From NCBI GenBank assembly GCA_038532735.1, contig JBCBAC010000002.1, forward strand, positions 1-64,000: 64,000 nucleotides of DNA, written 5' to 3'. The DNA comes from JAHTBL01 sp038532735 (lineage in GTDB: Bacteria > Pseudomonadota > Alphaproteobacteria > Rhodobacterales > Rhodobacteraceae). The number at the start of each line of letters is the position of its first letter. Position 1 is the first letter of the stretch. Under the pieces are notes generated by a model. It was not told where the DNA came from and ran no database searches. It saw only the letters and a list, made by a program, of their open reading frames with translations. The position numbers and the translations under genes were made by a program. Shown in pieces: positions 26,700 through 33,380 of this stretch.

Positions 26700-26753
26700 G
26701 GCGCGACCCTAGCGTGGCTTGCCCGCCGTCGCAATGACCGCTAAAGCCCGGAT

Positions 26754-27512
26754 ATGTTGAGCCAAATTCTTCACGATGGTCCGGACGGGACGCCCCTGCT
26801 GATCGCGCATGGGCTGTATGGATCGGCGCGCAATTGGGGCGTGATCTCCAAGCGGCTATCGGATCGTGGGCGGGTGATTGCGGTGGATATGCGTAACCAC
26901 GGGGCGAGCGACTGGCAATCAAGCCATAGTTACGCGGATATGGCAGGCGATCTGGCAGAAACCCTTGAAAGCATTGGCGAACCTGCTGACGTTCTGGGCC
27001 ATTCGATGGGCGGCAAAGCGGCGATGGTTCTGGCGCTGACGCGGCCTGATCTGGTGCGCAGGCTCGTCGTGGCGGACATCGCGCCGGTGGCCTATTCGCA
27101 TACCCAGCAAGGGATGATCGACGCGATGCACGGGGTTGATCTGAGCGGGGTCGAGAAGCGGTCAGATGCGGATGCGCAACTTGCGAAAACCGTTGAGGAT
27201 CAAGGGGTTCGGGCGTTCTTGCTGCAATCGTTGCACGTGGCAGGCAAACGCTGGCGGTTGAACCTTGATGTGCTCTCTGCCGAAATGGAAAAAATCATTG
27301 GATTTCCGGAGGTTACCGGCGCATTCAACGGCCCCACGCTGTTCCTGTCCGGCGGCGCCTCGGACTATGTGCAGCCCGCCCATCGCGAGGTCATCAAACC
27401 GCTTTTCCCGAACGCCAAATTCGCCAAGATTCCCGGCGCGGGGCATTGGCTCCACGCCGAAAAACCGAGGGAGTTTGAAGCGGCTGTCCGGGCGTTTCTG
27501 GATTATGTGTAA
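26754..27512 (+). CDS. Alpha/beta hydrolase (YbfF-like esterase)
   Basis: The 252-residue protein has the alpha/beta hydrolase order: IAHGLYGSARNWG with the oxyanion HG, VDMRNHGAS, the nucleophile elbow GHSMGGKAA and a C-terminal GAGHWLHAEKP histidine. The acid is probably the aspartate in SGGASDYV. This fits the YbfF-type esterases of short acyl chains; the natural substrate is unknown. It overlaps the end of the convergent small membrane gene by 10 bases. Confidence 0.88.
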   Translation: MLSQILHDGPDGTPLLIAHGLYGSARNWGVISKRLSDRGRVIAVDMRNHGASDWQSSHSYADMAGDLAETLESIGEPADVLGHSMGGKAAMVLALTRPDLVRRLVVADIAPVAYSHTQQGMIDAMHGVDLSGVEKRSDADAQLAKTVEDQGVRAFLLQSLHVAGKRWRLNLDVLSAEMEKIIGFPEVTGAFNGPTLFLSGGASDYVQPAHREVIKPLFPNAKFAKIPGAGHWLHAEKPREFEAAVRAFLDYV

Positions 27513-27682
27513 ATCTGCTTAGCCACCAAGTAAGCCGCTGGAATCGCAAGGACAAACCCGATTCCCGCCGCAGCAAGAATAGGCACAAGCGTGCCGTAAC
27601 CCGACACCAGCGCAATCACCACGCCGATCCCTGCAAAGGTCGGTGCGGCCATGGTGTAAAGGGTGAGCGCGAGACGGATCAT
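27503..27682 (-). CDS. 59-residue membrane protein (often mislabelled 'CTP synthetase')
   Basis: The product MIRLALTLYTMAAPTFAGIG and 39 further residues forms two membrane spans ending in YLVAKQIYT. The start is well supported by AGGAGG six bases upstream of ATG. The frame continues far upstream but that part is not coding. Very similar small proteins occur across Rhodobacterales, where databases, as I recall, carry the wrong name 'CTP synthetase'. Its function is unknown. The length and hydrophobicity suggest a helper of a membrane complex. Confidence 0.8.
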   Translation of the reverse strand: MIRLALTLYTMAAPTFAGIGVVIALVSGYGTLVPILAAAGIGFVLAIPAAYLVAKQIYT

Positions 27683-27752
27683 TGGGGCCTCCTGAGTTGA
27701 TCTGCGCGCAGGATACCCCGCCGCCCCAATCTGTCTTTGATGCAGGACAAAC

Positions 27753-27803
27753 CATACATATCGCATACAGTTCTTATGCAGATCGGATACATATGCGATG
27801 CAG
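27753..27803. promoter_or_regulatory. Paired ATACATAT repeats in a divergent promoter region
   Basis: CATACATATCGCATACAG (27753-27770) and GATACATATGCGATGCAG (27786-27803) share 13 of 18 bases and start 33 bp apart, three helical turns. ATCGCAT and ATGCGAT also form an inverted pair. They lie between the divergent genes starting at 27682 and 27826. Confidence 0.45.
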
Positions 27804-27825
27804 ATATCTGTCGGGGAGGACATGA

Positions 27826-28248
27826 ATGAGCTGGTCAATCCATCACGTGAATCTTGAGGCGCGCGACGTGCGCAAAACCGCCGGCTTCTACGCCGCGATG
27901 CTGGGGATGGAGGAGCACGCCTGGGCCTTCCCCGCCTCGCGCGGGTATCTGCCGGGCGACCCGGACAAGCTGGCGCTGTTTGGCGACAGGCGCGACAGCC
28001 ATTCGGGGCTGCATCTGATCGCGCCGGATGCGGAGTTCGCAGCGAAGAACGACCTGACCCACAATCCGTCGGTCGGCGGGCATGTGGCGTTCGAGGTCGA
28101 CGATCTGGAGGCGGTGATCGCGCGGTTACGGGCGGCGGGCATCCGCTATTCCCTGACCGGTGAGTTCGCCATTCCGGGGATGCGGCATCTGTATGTGGAG
28201 GACCCGGACGGCAACCTGATCGAAGTGAACGAAAGGTTAAAGCGATGA
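27826..28248 (+). CDS. VOC-family (glyoxalase-fold) protein
   Basis: The 140-residue protein has the two beta-alpha-beta-beta-beta modules of the vicinal-oxygen-chelate fold: IHHVNLEARDVRKTAGFYAAM at the start, HLIAPD in the middle, GHVAFEVDD and RHLYVEDPDGNLIEVNE at the end. Likely metal ligands are H5/H6, H64-type histidine of GLHLI and the terminal glutamate. The reaction is unknown (lyase, dioxygenase or resistance protein). A GGGGAGGA site precedes the start, and it overlaps the Dabb gene by 4 bases. Confidence 0.85.
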   Translation: MSWSIHHVNLEARDVRKTAGFYAAMLGMEEHAWAFPASRGYLPGDPDKLALFGDRRDSHSGLHLIAPDAEFAAKNDLTHNPSVGGHVAFEVDDLEAVIARLRAAGIRYSLTGEFAIPGMRHLYVEDPDGNLIEVNERLKR

Positions 28249-28547
28249 TCCGGCATATCGTGCTGTGCAAGGTGAAGGCCGAGGCCGACTCGACGGAGGT
28301 CGCGGCGGTATGGGAGGGGTTGGCGGCGCTTGTGGGTGTGGTGCCGGGGCTGCTGGGCAGCCATTTCGGCGCCGATGTCAGCCCCGAAGGGATCGCGCGC
28401 GGCTATACCCACGGGTTCACGATGGATTTCGAGGATATGGCCGCGTTGGAGGGCTATCTGGTGCACCCGGCGCATGTGAAGGCGGGCGCGCGGTTGGTTG
28501 GGATTTGTGAGGGGGGTGTTGAGGGGGTTTTGGTGGTGGATTTCTGA
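28245..28547 (+). CDS. Dabb (stress-responsive A/B barrel) protein
   Basis: The 100-residue protein has the Dabb pattern IRHIVLCKVKAEAD at the start, a central HFGADVSPEGIARGYTHGF and the YLVHPAHVKAG segment. These dimeric ferredoxin-like barrels have mixed roles. It overlaps the VOC gene (ATGA) and is the second gene of that pair. The end of the gene is unusually rich in G and GT codons. Confidence 0.85.
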   Translation: MIRHIVLCKVKAEADSTEVAAVWEGLAALVGVVPGLLGSHFGADVSPEGIARGYTHGFTMDFEDMAALEGYLVHPAHVKAGARLVGICEGGVEGVLVVDF

Positions 28548-28636
28548 GGGAAAGAAGCGAATCAAGTGGCTTTCACCATCCGCATCTACTATCTGGGTTA
28601 TGAGAGCAAGCAGCTGTGTTGCACAGGGGAAACAGT

Positions 28637-29149
28637 TTGGACTTTAAACGAATAAGTGTTGAGAATGGAGAATGGAATAAACTCTGGACGTCTTGGGACG
28701 AGCAATGTGACAGCTATGGCGAGAAGCTCGACGAGTATGCCGTTGGGTCAATTGCGGCCATTAGACCGCTGGCGAATGGAGGCCAAACCTCGAGCTCTGG
28801 AGTTTATGGGTTAGTTGACGAGCAGGCGGTGCATTCGATTTGTCAACTAAATACAGCGCTTTTGCCCGGATATACTGGCAAGGTTTTGCGTTTACGGCAT
28901 TTGGTGCTGGCGCCTCGCTTCGACTATGATGACTCGGTAAATCTCGATGAATATGTCACGGTGCTTTCTAAGATGTTCGCTGGAGCAGTGGAGATATCGG
29001 GGACAGAAATGCTTTCAGATCACATCAAATTGCACTTACAGAGTCCTGCTGACAAAGAGTTTTTTAAGCTTTTTCAAGACAAACTGCGACAGTTTAGTGT
29101 GTTTAATACAGTGGAACTGCGTGGAGCTTGGCTCTATATATCTAAATGA
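28637..29149 (+). CDS. Low-GC ORFan, weak GNAT-like pattern
   Basis: No ATG is available. TTG at 28637 is preferred because AGGGGA lies 6 bases upstream; the frame is open to 28616. The product is about 170 residues. LRLRHLVLAPRFDYDD near the middle resembles the core strand and helix of acetyltransferases, but the acetyl-CoA loop is not evident. Base composition and codon use are clearly lower in GC than the neighbours, suggesting recent transfer. A 48-residue gene follows 20 bases later. I do not recognise a function. Confidence 0.6.
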   Translation: MDFKRISVENGEWNKLWTSWDEQCDSYGEKLDEYAVGSIAAIRPLANGGQTSSSGVYGLVDEQAVHSICQLNTALLPGYTGKVLRLRHLVLAPRFDYDDSVNLDEYVTVLSKMFAGAVEISGTEMLSDHIKLHLQSPADKEFFKLFQDKLRQFSVFNTVELRGAWLYISK

Positions 29150-29169
29150 ACTGAGTGAGGATGTTCTAA

Positions 29170-29316
29170 ATGCAGATCGAAAGTGACAGGATGTCAAAGG
29201 CGATCGAACAATCAGTCCGCCATGCCATCGAGACCCTTGGCATCGTGAAATTCAAAGAGACTACATTCTTTGGATCTATGCGGTCCAAGGAAGATTGTAT
29301 TAAGGAAGCGGCCTAA
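29170..29316 (+). CDS. 48-residue ORF downstream of the ORFan
   Basis: ATG at 29170 is preceded by GAGGA 8 bases upstream. The product begins MQIESDRMSKAIEQSVRHAI and ends IKEAA; it is helical and charged. The stop codon lies in the loop of a terminator hairpin, which fits a real end of transcript. It shares the low GC of the gene before it. Function unknown; a small partner of that gene is possible. Confidence 0.45.
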   Translation: MQIESDRMSKAIEQSVRHAIETLGIVKFKETTFFGSMRSKEDCIKEAA

Positions 29317-29330
29317 CGGGCCGCTTCTTA
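29305..29330 (+). terminator. Terminator overlapping the 48-residue ORF stop
   Basis: GAAGCGGCC pairs with GGCCGCTTC over a TAACG loop that contains the stop codon, followed by TTAT. It closes the two-gene low-GC unit. Confidence 0.7.
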
Positions 29331-29600
29331 TCAAGATAGCTTGACATTCAATAAATGTTCGCGAGCTGGAGAGCGCTTGGTCCATCCGAGTGACTTTGGG
29401 GCCATAGCGCTCTGAAAATTACACCTAAGACCAATCTTATTTCTTCACAAAAATTGTATTTGGCGCACGAGAGTGTGTTGTGCCGCTATCCAGTCATCTA
29501 GCTAGAAAACGCACAGACTAACGGTCCACCTTTTCAACGCACAGAAAGATACCTTGGTGTGGGCACGTGTTTTGCTTCGCAAATCACTTTCGCCCACCCC

Positions 29601-29634
29601 GCGCAAAAATGGACTATCCGTCCATTTTTAGCGC
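29601..29634 (-). terminator. Terminator at the end of lepA
   Basis: A 10-bp stem AAAAATGGAC/GTCCATTTTT with a 5-base loop, framed by GCGC on both sides, overlaps the last codons and stop of lepA. T-runs lie on both strands. Confidence 0.75.
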
Positions 29635-31413
29635 GGAAATAAACGCCTCCTGCGGGATATCGACCTTCCCGAACTGGCGCATTTTCTTCTTACCGGCCTT
29701 CTGCTTCTCCAGCAGTTTCTTCTTACGGCTCGCGTCTCCGCCGTAGCATTTGGCGGTCACGTCCTTGCGCAGGGCGGCGAGGGTTTCGCGGGCGATGACG
29801 CGGCCTCCGATGGCGGCTTGAATCGGGATTTTGAACATATGGCGCGGGATCAGGTCCTTGAGCTTTTCGCACATGGCGCGGCCGCGCATTTCGGCCCGGT
29901 CGCGGTGGACCATGGTGGAGAGCGCGTCGACCGGTTCCTCGTTCACCAGCACCTGCATTTTCACAAGGAAATCCTGCCGGTAGCCGATCATCTGGTAATC
30001 GAAGCTGGCATACCCTTTCGTTACGGATTTCAGCCTATCGTAGAAGTCAAAGACGACCTCGTTCAGCGGCAGGTCATAGACGACCATCGCGCGGGTGCCG
30101 GCGTAGGTGAGGTCTTGCTGGATGCCGCGGCGGTCCTGGCAGAGCTTGAGCACGTCGCCAAGGTAGTCGTCGGGCACAAGGATCGTGGCCTTGATGCGCG
30201 GCTCTTCGATGCGGTCGACGAGGGACAGGTCGGGCATGTCGGCGGGGTTGTGCAGCTCGATCATCTCGCCGTCGCGGAGGTAGACGTGGTAGATCACCGA
30301 GGGCGCGGTGGTGATAAGCTCGATGTCATACTCGCGCTCGATCCGGTCGCGGATCACTTCGAGGTGGAGCAGGCCAAGGAAGCCGCAGCGGAAGCCGAAG
30401 CCGAGGGCGGCGGAGGTTTCCATCTCGAAGCTGAAGCTGGCGTCGTTGAGGGCGAGCTTTTCGATGGCATCGCGGAGGTCTTCGAACTGGGCGTTGTCGA
30501 CGGGGAAAAGGCCGCAGAAGACGACGGGCTGGCTGGGCTTGAATCCCGGAAGCGCGTCGGTGGTGCCGTGTTTTTCATGGGTGATCGTGTCACCCACGCG
30601 GGTGTCGCGGACCTGCTTGATAGAGGCGGTCAGGAAGCCGATTTCGCCGGGGCCGAGCGTGTCGATGCTTTCCATCGCGGGGCGGAAAACGCCGATGCGG
30701 TCGACATGGTGGACCGAGCCATTCGACAGCATCTTGATCTTGTCGCCCTTCCTGAGGTGGCCGTCGATGATGCGGACAAGGACGATCACGCCGAGATAGG
30801 CGTCGTACCAGCTGTCGACCAGCATCGCTTTGAGCGGCGCGTCGGGGTCGCCTGTGGGAGCGGGCAGTTTCTGGACGATGGCCTCCAGCGTCTCGTGGAT
30901 GCCGACGCCGGTCTTGGCAGAGACCTGAATGGCGTCGGTGGCGTCGATGCCGATGACGTCTTCGATCTGCTCGGCCACGCGGTTACAATCGGATGCAGGC
31001 AGGTCGATCTTGTTCAGGACAGGGACGATTTCGTGATCGGCATCAATGGCTTGGTAGACATTGGCAAGCGTCTGCGCCTCGACCCCCTGGGTGCTGTCGA
31101 CAACCAGAAGAGAGCCTTCGACGGCGCGCATGGAGCGGGAGACCTCATAGGCGAAATCGACGTGGCCGGGCGTGTCGATCAGGTTGAGGACATAATCCTG
31201 CCCGTCATCGGCCTTGTAGTCGATCCGGACGGTGTTGGCCTTGATGGTGATGCCGCGCTCGCGTTCAATATCCATCGCGTCAAGAAGCTGTTCCTTCATG
31301 TCGCGATCCTGCACGGTGCCCGTCTCTTGAATGAGGCGGTCCGCGAGGGTGGATTTGCCGTGGTCAATATGCGCCACGATGGAGAAATTCCGGATTTTTG
31401 CGAGATCGGTCAT
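29614..31413 (-). CDS. lepA: Elongation factor 4 (LepA)
   Basis: The 599-residue translational GTPase back-translocates or remodels stalled ribosomes. The G-domain motifs are AHIDHGKST, the RGITIKA switch, DTPGHVDF and NKIDLP; the C-terminal LepA-specific domain ends with KKKLLEKQKAGKKKMRQFG. The start MTDLAKIRNF at 31413 is chosen over 31449, since family members begin here. It is a single gene, with a hairpin at its end and a GC-rich repeat about 90 bases upstream. Confidence 0.97.
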   Translation of the reverse strand: MTDLAKIRNFSIVAHIDHGKSTLADRLIQETGTVQDRDMKEQLLDAMDIERERGITIKANTVRIDYKADDGQDYVLNLIDTPGHVDFAYEVSRSMRAVEGSLLVVDSTQGVEAQTLANVYQAIDADHEIVPVLNKIDLPASDCNRVAEQIEDVIGIDATDAIQVSAKTGVGIHETLEAIVQKLPAPTGDPDAPLKAMLVDSWYDAYLGVIVLVRIIDGHLRKGDKIKMLSNGSVHHVDRIGVFRPAMESIDTLGPGEIGFLTASIKQVRDTRVGDTITHEKHGTTDALPGFKPSQPVVFCGLFPVDNAQFEDLRDAIEKLALNDASFSFEMETSAALGFGFRCGFLGLLHLEVIRDRIEREYDIELITTAPSVIYHVYLRDGEMIELHNPADMPDLSLVDRIEEPRIKATILVPDDYLGDVLKLCQDRRGIQQDLTYAGTRAMVVYDLPLNEVVFDFYDRLKSVTKGYASFDYQMIGYRQDFLVKMQVLVNEEPVDALSTMVHRDRAEMRGRAMCEKLKDLIPRHMFKIPIQAAIGGRVIARETLAALRKDVTAKCYGGDASRKKKLLEKQKAGKKKMRQFGKVDIPQEAFISALKMDG

Positions 31414-31498
31414 GGGAGTGGATATGCGGCGGAAATGGGGGTTGGTCAATGGGATAGAGTGAACAGCGGGCTTATGCGATGCGGTTTGATGCAGCGTC

Positions 31499-31552
31499 CC
31501 GCCCGGCGGTGCCGCCGGGCCGCGCCCGACCTCCCCCCCGAGGGCGCTTTTG
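31499..31552. repeat. GC-rich extragenic hairpin element, copy 1
   Basis: CCCGGCGGTGCCGCCGGGC is followed by GCGCCC-GACC-(C)n-GAGGGCGC and TTTT. Related elements lie at about 32046-32105 and 63025-63100. It sits between lepA and the low-GC gene. Confidence 0.6.
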
Positions 31553-31643
31553 TTACGTTCTGTAAAGGATCGGAGGTTTGGTGTGCGGGACCGGGCCGCG
31601 CGAGACGGGCGACGCGAGCGCCCTTTAGGTCGCGCGCTTCCCG

Positions 31644-31943
31644 TCAGTCTTCATTCAGAGGGTCAAGGCGAGAGCATATCCATAAATAGAAAATAACGAT
31701 CGCTATACAAATCAAAATCCACGGCACAACGCCTCCATCGAGACGCCCGTAACGGGTCCGCACGAATTCACTTATAAAAGGCGAGACTTTCAAAGCGCTC
31801 TGATACGTGGAGAGAGCAAATAGCATTGGCAAGATACCGACGAAGATGCCGATTGCCGGATCAGCAAACACTCGTCCAGGAAGCTGATGGGCCCATCTTT
31901 CGACGGCTTTGTATTTTCTATAGTACCAAAAGAAACAGTCCAT
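31644..31943 (-). CDS. Small low-GC membrane protein, unknown
   Basis: The 99-residue product has two hydrophobic spans, at about 31-47 and 74-92, with a polar loop between (SEFVRTRYGRLDGG) and the tail SRLDPLNED. The base composition is well below that of the neighbours, and it lies between two copies of a GC-rich hairpin element. There is only a distant Shine-Dalgarno. I do not recognise it; it is probably an acquired gene. Confidence 0.55.
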   Translation of the reverse strand: MDCFFWYYRKYKAVERWAHQLPGRVFADPAIGIFVGILPMLFALSTYQSALKVSPFISEFVRTRYGRLDGGVVPWILICIAIVIFYLWICSRLDPLNED

Positions 31944-32045
31944 CTATGTCGGTGCTCCAAGCTTTAGAAATTTTTGTAGAAAACAAAGTTGACTATTTTT
32001 TGGCCGCTACGCGTCAGAAAGCCTTCCCAATCTGTGAATGGGCAG

Positions 32046-32105
32046 CGCCCGGACCGCTCCCACGGGGCGGGCGCTTCTCGCCGCCCCCTCGGTTCGGCCG
32101 CGGTG
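32046..32105. repeat. GC-rich extragenic hairpin element, copy 2
   Basis: GCGCCCG and CGGGCGC enclose ACCGCTCCCACGGGG, followed by a CCCCCTCGGTTCGG module. It shares the ACCGCYCCCACGGG core with the copy near 63055. It lies just before the pqiA-type operon. Confidence 0.55.
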
Positions 32106-32160
32106 CTTCGTTTAGAGGGATCACTTCCCTTCCCCCCGCCCCTCCCCTAATCTCACTTCC

Positions 32161-32784
32161 ATGTCTGCCACTCCGCCCCTCAAAGACCTGATCGTCTGCC
32201 CAAATTGCGATGCCGTCTACAGCACGCAGCAACCCGAATTCGGGGAACGGGCGGTGTGTCAGCGGTGCCATACGGTGCTGATTGCACCTCGCAGGCGCGC
32301 AGGGGCGCAGATCATTTGTGTGGCGCTTGCCGTGTTCATTCTGGTGCTGGCGGCCGCTGTCACGCCGTTTTTGTCGATTGAAGCAGGCGGCGCGCGGAAC
32401 TCGGTTTCGGTGCTGGATGCGGCGCTGATCTTCAGTGGGGGGCCGTTGATCCTCGTCTCGCTGGGGACGGTCGCGATGATCCTGTTTATTCCGCTGCTCA
32501 GGGTGATGCTGGTGATTTACGTGCTGCTTCCAGTGGTCGCAGACCGCCCGCCTGCGAAAAACGCGGCGTGGGCGTTTAGCCTGTCAGAGGCGCTCAGGCC
32601 TTGGTCCATGGCGGAGATTTTTGCCATTGGATGTGCGGTTGCCCTCATCAAGGTTGCGGATCTGGCGCAGATTGCCTTTGGGCCCGCGTTCTGGATGTTT
32701 TGCATCCTCACGGTTCTGGTCGTCGTGCAAGACAGTTTTCTATGTAGGTGGTCGGTTTGGAAATCGCTCGAAACGACAAAATAG
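32161..32784 (+). CDS. pqiA: PqiA-family membrane protein, first half
   Basis: The 207-residue protein opens with a zinc-finger pair CPNC...CQRC (13-36) and has four membrane spans. It matches one of the two repeats of E. coli PqiA (417 residues), the inner-membrane part of the Pqi lipid-transport system. The second repeat is encoded by the next, overlapping gene in the -1 frame. The first-half spans have the SIEAGGARNSVSVLDAAL periplasmic loop typical of the family. Confidence 0.85.
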   Translation: MSATPPLKDLIVCPNCDAVYSTQQPEFGERAVCQRCHTVLIAPRRRAGAQIICVALAVFILVLAAAVTPFLSIEAGGARNSVSVLDAALIFSGGPLILVSLGTVAMILFIPLLRVMLVIYVLLPVVADRPPAKNAAWAFSLSEALRPWSMAEIFAIGCAVALIKVADLAQIAFGPAFWMFCILTVLVVVQDSFLCRWSVWKSLETTK

Positions 32785-33380
32785 TCACCGCTCGCGAGAT
32801 GGGTGTTGTGGGCTGCCCGCGCTGCACGAAAGTGTGGCCGTTGGGCACGACACGCTGCACGCGCTGCGGGGCGCAGATCGTCTCGCGGGATCGTAAGGCG
32901 TTGCAACGGGTCTGGGCGTGGTGGATTGTTGGATTGATGGCCTATATCCCGGCCAATCTTTATCCGATGTTGCAGACACGCACGCTGGTATCTGTGCAAC
33001 AGGATACCATTATTGGAGGGGTGATCACGCTGGTCAACCACGGCTCTTTCGGGATTGCCTTGGTAATCTTTCTGGCATCGGTCATGATCCCCGTCGGTAA
33101 GTTTCTGGCCATTGCTTTTTTAGCGCTGGCCGCGCAGAGAGGGACAACAAGCCCGTCGCGTCACCGCATGGGGCTGTATGAGATTGTGGAGTATATCGGA
33201 CGGTGGTCGATGATTGACGTGTTTGTGGTGGCGATCCTGTCGTCGCTTGTGCAATTGAACACGCTGGCGGCGGTGAACCCTGGACCTGCGGCGTTGTTCT
33301 TCGGGCTGTCGGTGATCTTCACGATGCTGTCGGCGCAGAGCTTTGACACTCGCCTGATCTGGGACGCGGAGCGGTCATGA
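32748..33380 (+). CDS. pqiA: PqiA-family membrane protein, second half
   Basis: The product (210 residues from GTG 32748, or 193 from ATG 32799) has its own zinc finger CPRC...CTRCG and four spans, with IPANLYPMLQTRTL typical of PqiA. It overlaps the first half by 37 bases in the -1 frame, and neither start has a good ribosome site. It overlaps the MCE gene by 4 bases. Either it is reached by reinitiation, or by a -1 slip at AAAA before the first-half stop. The latter would give a two-repeat PqiA of usual length. Confidence 0.85.
   Translation: MVGLEIARNDKIVTAREMGVVGCPRCTKVWPLGTTRCTRCGAQIVSRDRKALQRVWAWWIVGLMAYIPANLYPMLQTRTLVSVQQDTIIGGVITLVNHGSFGIALVIFLASVMIPVGKFLAIAFLALAAQRGTTSPSRHRMGLYEIVEYIGRWSMIDVFVVAILSSLVQLNTLAAVNPGPAALFFGLSVIFTMLSAQSFDTRLIWDAERS

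Noticed and set aside
29331..29600. A possible small RNA or gene between the low-GC unit and lepA
   Set aside because: I found no ORF with a ribosome site and no stable structure apart from the flanking hairpins.
29818..31689. A 623-codon open frame on the plus strand opposite lepA
   Set aside because: It is the mirror of the lepA codons in GC-rich DNA, has no family motif and no ribosome site, and lepA is certain.
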